Below the pieces are notes generated by a model, which saw nothing but the letters and a program-made list of their open reading frames with translations, did not search any database and was not told the DNA's origin. Positions 53,735-62,691 of a DNA stretch of 64,000 nucleotides are shown one piece after another. Each line of letters starts with the position of its first letter. The first letter of the stretch is position 1. Position numbers and translations under genes: made by a program. Source of the DNA: an uncultured Pelagibacteraceae bacterium (GTDB taxonomy: Bacteria; Pseudomonadota; Alphaproteobacteria; Pelagibacterales; Pelagibacteraceae); NCBI GenBank assembly GCA_902609685.1, contig CACLSR010000002.1, forward strand, positions 186,001-250,000. The letters run 5' to 3'.

Positions 53735-54514
53735 GTGAAAAATTTTTTTAAAATATTTTCATTTATTATCTTGTTTTCTGGACTTTCATTGAGCACTCAA
53801 GCTGCAGAAAAAGTTGAATATTTAAAAACCGATTGGAGCTTCAAAGGACTCTTTGGAAAGTTTGATCGAGCTGCACTTCAAAGAGGTTATCAAGTTTACA
53901 CAGAGGTGTGCTCTTCTTGTCATTCAATGAAATATTTAAGTTATAGAAACTTAGCTGAGAAAGGGGGACCAGAATTTTCTATAGAGCAAGCAAAAGCTAT
54001 TGCTGCATCTTTTGAAGTCAAGGATGGACCTAATTCAGACGGTGATATGTTTACTCGTCCGGGCAGATTATCAGATAAGTTTGTAATGCCCTATGATAAC
54101 GTTCAAGCTGCTCAAGCTGCAAATGGAGGTGCTTATCCACCAGACATGTCTGTGCTAGTTAAAGCAAGAGGGGGTGGGGTAGATTATATTTATTCATTGC
54201 TTCAAGGATATGAAGACCCACCAGCTGGAGTTACTTTAGATGATGGTGTGTATTATAATAAATATATGTATGGGAATAAAATTAAAATGGCTAATCAGTT
54301 ATCAGATGGATTAGTAGAATACTCTGATGGTACAATAGCTTCTGTTGAGCAAATGTCAAAAGATGTAACAACATTCTTGATGTGGTCAGCTGAACCTCAT
54401 TTAGAGTCAAGACATCAAATGGGTTTTAAAGCTATCGTGTATTTAATTATTTTAACTATCCTAGTTTATTTTAGTATGAAAAGAATATGGTCACGTATTG
54501 AAACGGAAGTTTAG
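53735..54514 (+). CDS. petC: Cytochrome c1 of the bc1 complex
   Basis: Signal peptide (about residues 1-23, ending TQA), heme-binding C-x2-C-H in VCSSCHSMKYLSYRNL, the axial Met in the conserved MANQLSDG or similar region, and a C-terminal membrane anchor IVYLIILTILVYFSM. 259 aa is normal. It starts with GTG directly after the petB stop (no gap). The 3' end overlaps convergent ychF by 24 bp, the largest opposite-strand overlap in the window. Confidence 0.96.
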   Translation: MKNFFKIFSFIILFSGLSLSTQAAEKVEYLKTDWSFKGLFGKFDRAALQRGYQVYTEVCSSCHSMKYLSYRNLAEKGGPEFSIEQAKAIAASFEVKDGPNSDGDMFTRPGRLSDKFVMPYDNVQAAQAANGGAYPPDMSVLVKARGGGVDYIYSLLQGYEDPPAGVTLDDGVYYNKYMYGNKIKMANQLSDGLVEYSDGTIASVEQMSKDVTTFLMWSAEPHLESRHQMGFKAIVYLIILTILVYFSMKRIWSRIETEV

Positions 54515-55564
54515 AACGTCTCCATCTTTAACTATATAATCTTTCCCTTCTAATCTCATTTTTCCATTATTTTTTGAATTTACCCAACCATCATTAGATA
54601 TGAAATCATCGTAAGAAATAGTTTCAGCCCGGATAAATCCTTTTTCAAAATCAGTATGAATTTCACCTGCAGCTTTTGGAGCAGTACAATTTTTTTCAAT
54701 TGTCCATGCTCGAGTTTCTTCGGGCCCAGATGTAAAGTATGTATCTAGGTCAAGAATTTCGTAACCTTTCTTAATTAATTTATTCAATCCTGTTTCCTTT
54801 AATCCAATCATTTCCATATAATTTTTTTTCTCATTACTATCCAATTCATTTATTTGATTTTCTATGTCTGCAGAGACGATTAAAGTATTATTGTTTCCAT
54901 ACTTATCAATAAATGATTGAGTGTAATTATTTCCACTATGAACACTTTGTTCATCTACGTTACAAACAAAAATTTTAGGTTTAAGTGATAATAATCCAGA
55001 TTGATTAAGTTGTTTTTTATTAAATTTGGTTCTTAAATCATCAAAACTTTTATTATTATTTATACAATCCATAGCTATTTCAAGAATTTTGATTTTATCC
55101 TCATCAACATTTTTTTTATTATTTTTTTCTAACCTTTTTTGAATAGATTCAAGATCTGCAAGCATCATCTCTGTTTCTATAATTTCTATATCTCTAATCG
55201 GGTCAACAGAAGGGTTTACATTTTGAATATCATTAGAGTCAAAGCACCTGATCATGTGAATAATTGCATCGACTTCTCTAATATGAGAAAGAAATTTATT
55301 ACCCAAACCTTCACCTTTAGATGCGCCTTTTACCAATCCAGCAATATCAACAAAAGAGATAGTGGTATTGATTATTTTTTTTGATTTTGAAATTTTAGCT
55401 AAATTGTCTAATCTTTCATCAGGAACTATTACAACTCCAATATTTGGATCAATTGTACAAAAAGGAAAATTAGCTGCCTGTGCCTTGCTTGAATTTGTTA
55501 GTGCATTGAAAAGAGTTGATTTACCAACATTAGGTAATCCAACGATCCCACATTTAAAACTCAT
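54491..55564 (-). CDS. ychF: Ribosome-binding ATPase YchF
   Basis: OBG-family P-loop protein that prefers ATP. G1 is GLPNVGKSTLFNAL, G2/G3 region SFVDIAGLVKGASKGEGLG (in parts), and NVDEQS replaces the NKxD guanine motif, as in YchF. The C-terminal TGS domain ends KDYIVKDGDVLNFRF. 357 aa is normal. It overlaps pth by one base and petC on the other strand. Confidence 0.96.
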   Translation of the reverse strand: MSFKCGIVGLPNVGKSTLFNALTNSSKAQAANFPFCTIDPNIGVVIVPDERLDNLAKISKSKKIINTTISFVDIAGLVKGASKGEGLGNKFLSHIREVDAIIHMIRCFDSNDIQNVNPSVDPIRDIEIIETEMMLADLESIQKRLEKNNKKNVDEDKIKILEIAMDCINNNKSFDDLRTKFNKKQLNQSGLLSLKPKIFVCNVDEQSVHSGNNYTQSFIDKYGNNNTLIVSADIENQINELDSNEKKNYMEMIGLKETGLNKLIKKGYEILDLDTYFTSGPEETRAWTIEKNCTAPKAAGEIHTDFEKGFIRAETISYDDFISNDGWVNSKNNGKMRLEGKDYIVKDGDVLNFRFNT

Positions 55565-56124
55565 TATTTATTATTAACTGTGCTTGAAAATAGATCTAAT
55601 TTTTTTTCTACAAGTATCGAAAGTGACTCAGTTATATTTTTGGATATTTTTTCTACACCCATAATTTCTTCATCATCAAAATTTTGCAAAACATAATCAG
55701 ATACTTCAATAGGTCCTTGTGGTTTTCCTATACCAATTCTTACTCTTGAGTAATCTTTTCCGATAAATTTATCAATAGAGGATATTCCATTGTGGCCGGC
55801 ACTTGATCCACCAAATTTCGCTTTTATTTTTCCAAATTCAACATCAAGATCATCGTGAAAAACAATTACATTTTCAGGTTCAATTTTAAAATATTCAATT
55901 AGTTCTCTAATACATATTCCAGAGTTATTCATAAAAGTTAAGGGCTTGATGGCATAAACTTTTTTACTATCAATATTACCAGTTGTTAACAAACCTTTGA
56001 ATTTTGGTTTTTGTTTCGTAAGCCCAAACTTTTTATTGATGGAATCTATAATTTTAAAACCAACATTATGTCTATTATTTTCACTATCTGGAGTTGGATT
56101 ACCTAAACCTACAAATAAAAGCAT
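55564..56124 (-). CDS. pth: Peptidyl-tRNA hydrolase
   Basis: Recycles peptidyl-tRNA. LFVGLGNPTPDSENNRHNVG holds the conserved Asn and catalytic His in NRHNVGF, PLTFMNNSG is near residue 62, and VFHDDLDVEFGKIK and GHNGISSI with the second His are conserved. 186 aa is standard. The rplY-pth-ychF order is common in proteobacteria. Confidence 0.97.
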   Translation of the reverse strand: MLLFVGLGNPTPDSENNRHNVGFKIIDSINKKFGLTKQKPKFKGLLTTGNIDSKKVYAIKPLTFMNNSGICIRELIEYFKIEPENVIVFHDDLDVEFGKIKAKFGGSSAGHNGISSIDKFIGKDYSRVRIGIGKPQGPIEVSDYVLQNFDDEEIMGVEKISKNITESLSILVEKKLDLFSSTVNNK

Positions 56125-56158
56125 AAACTGTTAAAATTAGTTTTTCAAATTTAGTGGA

Positions 56159-56887
56159 TTATTTTTTTTCTTCTGGAGCTTTTTTGTCTGCAGGTTTTTT
56201 ATCGTCACCCTCTTTTTTATCACCCTCCGCAGCTGGTTTATCTCCTTCAGCTGCAGCTGCCTCTGCTCCCTCAGCACCCTCTTCACCCTCTGCGGCTTCT
56301 GCTTCTGCTGGTTTTTCTGGTTCTTTCATTACTGTCGGTGCTGCTAAGGTTGCAATTACGAAATCTCTTCCTTGAATAGTTGGTGTTACTTCTGCATCTA
56401 GTTTTACTGAGGAAATTTTAAAACTTGACCCGATATCGATACCATCCAAATCTAAAGTAATACTTTCTGGTATTTTTTCACTTGGGCATTTTAATTCAAC
56501 TTTTCTTCTTACAATGTTAAGCACTCCACCTCTTTTTAAACCTGGAGATTTTTCATGATTAATAAAGTTAACTGGAACTTCAATCTTAATTTTTACTCCA
56601 GGAAGAACTCTTAGAAAATCTACATGAGTAGGTTCATCACTTATGATGTGATATTTTACTTCTCTAGGTAATACATTTTGAGATTTTCCATCTACATTTA
56701 AAGTAATGATATTTGATAAAAAGTTTTCTTTCTCAATCAAGGTTTTTAATAATTTCTTAGATATAGAAACTTTTTGATTTTGGTCTTTACCTCCATAGAT
56801 AATCCCTGGAACACCACCATCATTCCTGATGGCATTAAGTTGACCTTTAGTTTTGTTATCCCTGATCTTTGCTTCTAAAGAATTCAT
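56159..56887 (-). CDS. rplY: 50S ribosomal protein L25 (Ctc form) with acidic Ala/Glu/Lys tail
   Basis: Binds 5S rRNA. The N-terminal L25 domain begins with a GVPGIIYGGK segment; the Ctc-type C-terminal beta domain contains HVDFLRVLPGVKI and VRRKVELKCPSE. From about residue 190 to 242 the protein becomes a low-complexity run of Ala, Glu, Gly and Lys (AEAAEGEEGAEGAEAAAAEG then Lys-rich), locally G+C-rich compared with its neighbours. Long tails are known in alphaproteobacterial L25. The gene sits between prs and pth. Confidence 0.95.
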   Translation of the reverse strand: MNSLEAKIRDNKTKGQLNAIRNDGGVPGIIYGGKDQNQKVSISKKLLKTLIEKENFLSNIITLNVDGKSQNVLPREVKYHIISDEPTHVDFLRVLPGVKIKIEVPVNFINHEKSPGLKRGGVLNIVRRKVELKCPSEKIPESITLDLDGIDIGSSFKISSVKLDAEVTPTIQGRDFVIATLAAPTVMKEPEKPAEAEAAEGEEGAEGAEAAAAEGDKPAAEGDKKEGDDKKPADKKAPEEKK

Positions 56888-56930
56888 AAAACAGAGGTTT
56901 TTAACCCATGTTCATAAATAATCAAGGTAA

Positions 56931-57863
56931 TTATTTGAATAAATCTGAAACTGATGTTGAATTAGAAATTCTTTTTATAGCTTCTCCCATAAGGCCGGAA
57001 ATAGGTAAAACTTCTATGTTTTTAACATTTTTTGTTTTTTCGCTGTTATCTATCGTGTCTGTAATAACTAAATTTTTAATAACCGAATTTTTAATTTTTT
57101 TAACCGCGTCCCCACTTAATACTCCATGAGTAATATAAACATAAACCTCTTTTGCACCTCTTTGTTTTAATGCCTTTGCGGCATTGACGATAGTACCACC
57201 AGAGTCAATTATATCATCAACCAAGATACACGTTTTACCTTTTACATCTCCAATAATATTCATTACTTGTGATTGTCCAGGCTTTGGTCTTCTCTTATCT
57301 ACAATAGCTAAACCAATGTTTAAAATTTTACCAAGTGCTCTCGCTCTTTCTGTACCACCAACATCTGGGGCAACACAGATTATATTTTTACTTTTAATCT
57401 TTTTTTTAATGTGTCGTGCAAAGATTGGAGTTGCAAAAAGGTTATCAACAGGAATATCAAAAAAACCTTGAATTTGACCAGCGTGGAGATCGACTGTCAC
57501 AACTCTGTCTGCCCCTGCTTGAGTTATTAAATTTGAAACAAGCTTTGCTGATATAGATGTTCTTGGTACAACTTTTCTATCTTGTCTCGCATAACCAAAA
57601 TAAGGAATTACAGTAGTTATATTTTTTGCTGATGATCTTTTTAAAGCATCAATACATAATAATAATTCCATTAAATTGTCATTAGCTGGTGAAGAAATAG
57701 ATTGAATTATAAAAATGCTATTCCCTCTTATATTCTCATTTATTTCAATGTAAATTTCACCATCTGCAAATTTTCTTATACTAGAATTGACAAGTTTAGA
57801 TTTTAAATATTTAGCGATATTTTTACTTAAGATTTTATTACTATTTCCAGTTAATAATTTCAT
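56931..57863 (-). CDS. prs: Ribose-phosphate pyrophosphokinase
   Basis: Makes PRPP from ribose-5-phosphate and [15 protein letters not shown]-type N-terminus (here [13 protein letters not shown]), [15 protein letters not shown] with the flexible-loop Arg/Lys, [17 protein letters not shown] and the PRPP-binding [14 protein letters not shown] are all present. 310 aa is normal. It serves purine synthesis with purD. It starts 8 bp after the end of pgeF. Confidence 0.97.
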   Translation of the reverse strand: MKLLTGNSNKILSKNIAKYLKSKLVNSSIRKFADGEIYIEINENIRGNSIFIIQSISSPANDNLMELLLCIDALKRSSAKNITTVIPYFGYARQDRKVVPRTSISAKLVSNLITQAGADRVVTVDLHAGQIQGFFDIPVDNLFATPIFARHIKKKIKSKNIICVAPDVGGTERARALGKILNIGLAIVDKRRPKPGQSQVMNIIGDVKGKTCILVDDIIDSGGTIVNAAKALKQRGAKEVYVYITHGVLSGDAVKKIKNSVIKNLVITDTIDNSEKTKNVKNIEVLPISGLMGEAIKRISNSTSVSDLFK

Positions 57864-57870
57864 GAAAAGT

Positions 57871-58629
57871 TTAATTAATCATAATTATTGAAATATTTCT
57901 ACCATAATCATTTAGATTTAATTTTAATGATCTTCTTGCACTAAAAAAATTATTTTTTTTATCGAATGTATCAATTTTAATCATATCAATTTTATTGATT
58001 TTTTGTGATTTAAGTTGAGATTTGACATAATTTGGTAAATCAAAATAAATTAATTCGTTTTTATTTTTAAAGAAAATTTTGTTTTTTTTGTGTTTTTTAA
58101 TAAATTTCTTTTTAAAGTCAGCTTTTACCTCGTAGTTTTTTTGAGTAATTGACGGACCAATTGCTCCTATAATGTTTTTTGGATTACACCCCTTTTTATG
58201 CATAAAATTAATAACATTTTTTATTATCCCTCTATACGCGCCTTTCCAACCAGCATGGATAGCCGCGATAATTTTTTTTTCATAGTCATATAATAACACT
58301 GGTACGCAATCAGCGGTCAATACAGCTATTGGCAGTTTTTTTTGATTAGTTATAATTGCGTCAGCTTTAATTTTTTTTTTTAATTTAGAGTTTTCATTTA
58401 GAAAAACCAACCTATTGCTATGTACTTGATGTACTAAATAAATATTTTTTGCTTTTTTCCCTATTTTATCTTTGACAATCTTTAAATTTTTTAAAATATT
58501 ATTTTTGTTGTCATGAGAACCGGGACCACAATTTAGACTTTTATATATCCCTTTTGATTTACCTCCATTTTTATTAAAAAAACCATGACTTATATTTTTG
58601 TTTTTTAATAATTTTCGAGAGGTGATCAG
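57871..58629 (-). CDS. pgeF: Polyphenol oxidase family protein PgeF (YfiH), probably with CTG start
   Basis: The family includes purine nucleoside phosphorylases and peptidoglycan-editing enzymes. The frame runs well beyond the first TTG (58410): 73 more codons, free of stops, encode the normal N-terminus with [22 protein letters not shown] and LVHQVHSNR, which holds a metal-ligand His. TADCVPVLL and [14 protein letters not shown] supply the remaining Cys and His. No ATG, GTG or TTG exists between the in-frame stop and residue 74. The best start is CTG at 58629, 1 bp after the previous stop, giving 252 aa, the family's usual size. Confidence 0.85.
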   Translation of the reverse strand: MITSRKLLKNKNISHGFFNKNGGKSKGIYKSLNCGPGSHDNKNNILKNLKIVKDKIGKKAKNIYLVHQVHSNRLVFLNENSKLKKKIKADAIITNQKKLPIAVLTADCVPVLLYDYEKKIIAAIHAGWKGAYRGIIKNVINFMHKKGCNPKNIIGAIGPSITQKNYEVKADFKKKFIKKHKKNKIFFKNKNELIYFDLPNYVKSQLKSQKINKIDMIKIDTFDKKNNFFSARRSLKLNLNDYGRNISIIMIN

Positions 58630-58630
58630 A

Positions 58631-59674
58631 TCAAAATCCTAAATTAAAATTGTTTTTTTGATTTTTTATTAACATAACTTTAAACAATTTTCCCATTTGT
58701 TTATCATCTGTTAGTCTTTTTAATCTGTAATAAATATCTGCTTTTTTTAAAAAGTTTTGATTTTTTGCAATCATCCCAGCTCTTTCGTAGATACCCATTT
58801 TTGTAAGAAATTCTTTTTGTGTTGTGAAACTATGCTTTAATCCACCCAGTTTTTTTATTATTTTTTCAAATAATCGGAAATTTATATTATGCGTGATATC
58901 TGAGTTCCCAATTTTAGCTAAAACATCTGAATATTCGTGTTTATATAATGCCTGTAAAGTATTTTTCATTTTATCTTCATTATATCCATAATCTATGATT
59001 AAAATTCCCCCAGATCTTACTTTGATTATTTTTGAAATTTGTTTCAGATAATTAATACCAAGCTCTGAATATTCTATAAAACTCTGGTTTTTAGATATTT
59101 TAAAATTAATCTTTTTTTCATAATTTTTCATATTAATCTTTTTTTCTGAGAAAGAGGTTATTTTTTTGTTTAAACTAACAAACTTTTCAAACCAAAGATT
59201 TCCTTTTTTTTCAAATTGTTTAATTGCAAGTGCATCAAAAAACTCATTTGCAACAAATATACTAGGAATTTTTTTAATCTTTTTTAAATCATTTATCCAA
59301 TTTACATCTGAATTTAATAATTCTTTTTTTTGTATTTTCTTTAGAGTAGGACTTATCTCATAAATTACCAACCTACAGGATTTGAAAAACGATGGAAATT
59401 TTTTAAAACTTTCTATAAGAATTTTCATCATTGCAGCATTTCCTGCTCCAAGTTCGATTAAGTTGAATTCTTTTGGTGACCCTATACTTTTCCAAAAACT
59501 GACAACCCAAATAGCAATCATTTCAGAAAATAATCTTGATACATTAGGAGCTGTAATAAAATCTCCTTTTTTGCCGAATGGATTTTTTTTTATGTAATAC
59601 CCAGACTTTTTATTATACAAAGAGATATTGATAAACTTGTCTAAGGGTAAATTAACTATTTTGTCTGTTTTCAT
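58631..59674 (-). CDS. SAM-dependent methyltransferase, MidA/NDUFAF7 family (DUF185)
   Basis: Begins with KFINISLYNKKSGYYIKK and GDFITAPNVSRLF, then the SAM-binding loop LIELGAGNAAMMK near residue 85, and FVANEFFDALAIKQF and LIIDYGYNED. 347 aa fits the family, whose eukaryotic member methylates an Arg of a complex I subunit. The role in bacteria is less clear, and complex I genes are not in this window. It overlaps lgt by 23 bp and precedes pgeF by one base. Confidence 0.88.
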   Translation of the reverse strand: MKTDKIVNLPLDKFINISLYNKKSGYYIKKNPFGKKGDFITAPNVSRLFSEMIAIWVVSFWKSIGSPKEFNLIELGAGNAAMMKILIESFKKFPSFFKSCRLVIYEISPTLKKIQKKELLNSDVNWINDLKKIKKIPSIFVANEFFDALAIKQFEKKGNLWFEKFVSLNKKITSFSEKKINMKNYEKKINFKISKNQSFIEYSELGINYLKQISKIIKVRSGGILIIDYGYNEDKMKNTLQALYKHEYSDVLAKIGNSDITHNINFRLFEKIIKKLGGLKHSFTTQKEFLTKMGIYERAGMIAKNQNFLKKADIYYRLKRLTDDKQMGKLFKVMLIKNQKNNFNLGF

Positions 59675-60434
59675 ATTTAGAGATTAATAAATAACATCCG
59701 ATTATTAAAAAAAAGATACTTATAAGTTGTCCCATAGTTAAGCTGAATAATAAATAGCCCAGTTGGTCATCAGGAACTCTTAAAAACTCAATTAAAAATC
59801 TAAAAATTGAGTAAAAAACTAAAAATATACCAGAGATAAAACCAGGTCTTTTGGAGAAACTCTTATTTTTGAAATATAATAGAACTAAAAATAGAACTAT
59901 ACCCTCAAAAAATGCTTCATATAACTGAGTAGGATGTCGATATAAATTATCTATTTGTGTAAATTGGACTGCCCAAGCAACATTTGTTTCGACACCGTAA
60001 AGTTCTGAATTTATAAAATTTGCTATTCTGCCAAAAAAAATACCAATGGGTGAAACAAAAGACACAATATCTAAATAACTAAATGAATTTTGTGAATTTC
60101 TTTTAGCAAAAAGGTAACTCGCAATTATGATCCCTATAACTCCCCCATGAAATGACATACCACCCTGCCAAATTTTAAAGATATCAAATAAATTATTGAT
60201 ATAAAATTCAAAGTTATAAAATATAACATACCCTAATCTGCCACCAATAATTAAACCTAAAATTAGATAAGTTAAGTAATCGTCAAATTTTTCCCTTACT
60301 TTCAGATCAGAAATAAAAAATTTTTTACTTAAAAACCACCCTAATAAAATACCAACAATATAAGCTAAAGAATACCATCTAATCTCAAATGAAAAAATTT
60401 GAAATGCGACTGGGTCAAAATTATTAATGAACAT
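59652..60434 (-). CDS. lgt: Prolipoprotein diacylglyceryl transferase
   Basis: Attaches the diacylglyceryl group to lipoprotein Cys, before LspA. Seven hydrophobic segments; FEIRWYSLAYIVGILLGW, GGRLGYVIFYN (with the key Arg), WQGGMSFHGGVIG and FGRIANFINSELYG are family motifs. The ATG at 60434 gives 260 aa; an in-frame TTG at 60497 would add 21 residues before the usual start. A 50-bp gap separates it from the divergent ubiK. Confidence 0.96.
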   Translation of the reverse strand: MFINNFDPVAFQIFSFEIRWYSLAYIVGILLGWFLSKKFFISDLKVREKFDDYLTYLILGLIIGGRLGYVIFYNFEFYINNLFDIFKIWQGGMSFHGGVIGIIIASYLFAKRNSQNSFSYLDIVSFVSPIGIFFGRIANFINSELYGVETNVAWAVQFTQIDNLYRHPTQLYEAFFEGIVLFLVLLYFKNKSFSKRPGFISGIFLVFYSIFRFLIEFLRVPDDQLGYLLFSLTMGQLISIFFLIIGCYLLISKYENRQNS

Positions 60435-60484
60435 TTTTATTTTTAAATATAAATTATAATTATAATAAGTTATTAGATAAATAT

Positions 60485-60736
60485 ATGAAAAACTCAAAGT
60501 TTGTAATTGAAAAACTTGCTAAATTATTTGAACAAGGCTTAGTATCGTCAAAAGATATAGCCAATGAAATTATGACTATTTTAAAATCTAAAAGAGATGA
60601 AATAGTTTTTAAAATGAAGTTAACAAGCAAAGATGAGTTTGAAGTTCTTTCAAAAAGAGTTGAAAATTTAGAAAAAAAAATTGATCAATTAAAACTTACA
60701 AAAAAAAAGAAAACTAAAAAGGCAAAAAGATCTTAG
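60485..60736 (+). CDS. ubiK: UbiK-family ubiquinone accessory factor (BMFP domain)
   Basis: An 83-residue helical protein: FVIEKLAKLFEQGLV, then a C-terminal coiled coil RVENLEKKIDQLK ending in a Lys-rich tail, as in UbiK/YqiC. Relatives trimerise and help the ubiquinone Ubi complex. The 3' end overlaps the convergent sensor kinase gene by 23 bp. Neighbouring lgt is divergent. Other ubiquinone genes in the window are ubiA and possibly the FAD monooxygenase. Confidence 0.84.
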   Translation: MKNSKFVIEKLAKLFEQGLVSSKDIANEIMTILKSKRDEIVFKMKLTSKDEFEVLSKRVENLEKKIDQLKLTKKKKTKKAKRS

Positions 60737-62033
60737 CTTCTAACCCACCCATTGGTGACTTAGCTAATTTTATATTTCCCCCGTGTGATCTGATAATGTC
60801 CGAAGCTATGGATAATCCAAGTCCAACGCTTGATTTTGTTTCAGCTCGACCTTTATCAATTTTGTAAAAAGGTTTGAAAACATTATCATATTCTACTTCA
60901 GGTATACCCGGTCCGTTGTCTTCAATTTTAATGAATAAGCTGTTACTACTTTTATTAATATCAATATTTACTTTTTCTGCATATTTAATTGCATTATCTA
61001 TAAGATTGTTAACACATCTTTTGATTAAGTTTTTTCTACCACTTATATAAATTCTAGGTGTAATTTTGGATGATATATTTTCATTTTCATATTTTTTAAC
61101 TATTTCATCAACTAATTCGCTAATATTAAATTCTTCATCTTTTTCAAGATATGACGAGCTGGTAAATTGCAAATATTCATTAAGCATTTTTTCCATTTCG
61201 TTAATATCTTCGGATAATTTTTTACTTAATTCTTTATCTTCTATAAATGCTATTTGTAATTTCATTCTTGTTAAAGGAGTTCTTAAGTCGTGACTGATGC
61301 CAGATAACATTTCTGATCTTTGATTAAGATGTCTTAAAATTCTTTTTCTCATTTTATCAAATTCATAACCAGCTTGTCTGATTTCTGCTGCACCAGAGGG
61401 TTTAAATTCATCAATTTCCTCACCCCGACCAAATTTTTCAGCTGCTTTTGCAAGATTAGTTATTGGTCTCGTTTGATTTTTTAGAAAAATTAGTGAAATT
61501 AAAATCATTATGATTGCAGGAACTGTTATCCATAGTGCAAAGATACGAGCCGAGGAAGTCGTCACTCTATCTCTTGGAACTAAAAACTTAAAATACCCAG
61601 ACTGATATTTTATTCTTATATCAATTAACTCTTTGTATGAGGTTGTATCAAACCAATAATTTTCATTCCCAAACTTTGACTTAAGTTCCCTTCTTAAAGT
61701 TCTATCCATTGGGCTAAACCATCTTTCATCAAAAATATAAGTAAATTTTTTATTATCTATAAAATCTATATTTAAATCCTGGTAAACTGAAAAAACATTT
61801 TTTATTTCATCTTTTTTATAAATTTCATCAGAGTAAACTTCTATGAAAGTATTAATTTCATTTACTAACGCTTTAGTCATACCTTTGTTTGTCTTGATCC
61901 AGAGGCTATCAAAAAAAACAATAGTAATTACTAATTGTAAAACTATGACTGGAACAGCAACAATTAATAAAGCTCTGTAAAATAATCTTTTTGGAAGTAT
62001 ATTTTTAAAAAATTTACTCAATCCATAGAACAT
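60714..62033 (-). CDS. EnvZ-like sensor histidine kinase
   Basis: Two transmembrane segments (about residues 20-45 and 160-185) flank a periplasmic sensor domain. HAMP follows, then the H-box SGISHDLRTPLTRMKLQ near residue 245, N-box NLIDNAIKYAEKV, and G-boxes DNGPGIPEVE and GLGLSIASDII. 439 aa is similar to EnvZ. It overlaps the response regulator start-end by 20 bp and pairs with it. The sensed signal cannot be told. Confidence 0.92.
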   Translation of the reverse strand: MFYGLSKFFKNILPKRLFYRALLIVAVPVIVLQLVITIVFFDSLWIKTNKGMTKALVNEINTFIEVYSDEIYKKDEIKNVFSVYQDLNIDFIDNKKFTYIFDERWFSPMDRTLRRELKSKFGNENYWFDTTSYKELIDIRIKYQSGYFKFLVPRDRVTTSSARIFALWITVPAIIMILISLIFLKNQTRPITNLAKAAEKFGRGEEIDEFKPSGAAEIRQAGYEFDKMRKRILRHLNQRSEMLSGISHDLRTPLTRMKLQIAFIEDKELSKKLSEDINEMEKMLNEYLQFTSSSYLEKDEEFNISELVDEIVKKYENENISSKITPRIYISGRKNLIKRCVNNLIDNAIKYAEKVNIDINKSSNSLFIKIEDNGPGIPEVEYDNVFKPFYKIDKGRAETKSSVGLGLSIASDIIRSHGGNIKLAKSPMGGLEAKIFLPF

Positions 62034-62691
62034 ATCCAGCTCCTCTTATTGTTTGTAAAAACTTTGGATTTTTTGGATCAATTTCAATTTTTTTTCTAAG
62101 TCTTGTGATAATAACATCTATTGATCTCTCTTTATCAAGCTCAGTTAAAATACCAATATCTTCCCGTGAAAAAGTTTTACCAGGATTATTAATCATTTTT
62201 TCTAAAATTTTTTTCTCTGTGTTATTAATTTTGTACTCTGTATTTTTCTTGATTATTAGTTGTTTATTCAAATCGATTTTAATATTTTCAAATTGTATTA
62301 CTCGTTTTTGATCACTTTTTTTTGTTTTTTGAATTATATTTTGAATTCTCAATATTAACTCCTTAGGTTCGAAAGGTTTTGGAAGATAGTCATCAGCACC
62401 AACTTCTAAACCCTCAACTCTTTCATTTGCTCCACCTTTCGCGGTTAATAAAATCACAGGTGTATCCAATTTTTTTTGATTTTCTTTAATAAACTCTAAG
62501 CCACTTTTTCCAGGCATCATAATATCTAGTATGATTAGATCAAATTTGATTATTTGTATTTTTTTAAAAGCATCTTCTGCACTATTTGCAGTTGTAATCA
62601 AGTAATTATTTTCATTTAAATATTTTTTAACAAGAGTTCTGATACCCTCATCATCATCAACAACTAAAATATGAGCTACAAAATTATCCAT
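62014..62691 (-). CDS. OmpR-family response regulator, PetR-like
   Basis: Receiver domain (residues 8-120) with DDDEG, the phosphoacceptor Asp in LIILDIMMPGKSG near residue 55, and Lys in DYLPKPFEPKEL; then a winged-helix DNA-binding domain ending RIDPK-like, with ITRLRKKIEIDPKNPKFLQT and GAGYVLW. 225 aa is normal. It overlaps the sensor kinase downstream by 20 bp and the MarR-type gene upstream by 8 bp. In Rhodobacter a MarR-type PetP and OmpR-type PetR sit together and control the bc1 genes; this pair resembles that. Confidence 0.9.
   Translation of the reverse strand: MDNFVAHILVVDDDEGIRTLVKKYLNENNYLITTANSAEDAFKKIQIIKFDLIILDIMMPGKSGLEFIKENQKKLDTPVILLTAKGGANERVEGLEVGADDYLPKPFEPKELILRIQNIIQKTKKSDQKRVIQFENIKIDLNKQLIIKKNTEYKINNTEKKILEKMINNPGKTFSREDIGILTELDKERSIDVIITRLRKKIEIDPKNPKFLQTIRGAGYVLWIE

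Noticed and set aside
56154-56375. Ser/Ala/Pro-rich frame opposite the L25 tail
   Set aside because: It is the antisense reading of the low-complexity Ala/Glu tail and has no start context or family match.
60435-60497. N-terminal extension of Lgt from a TTG at 60497
   Set aside because: It would overlap the divergent ubiK start and precede the normal Lgt N-terminus.
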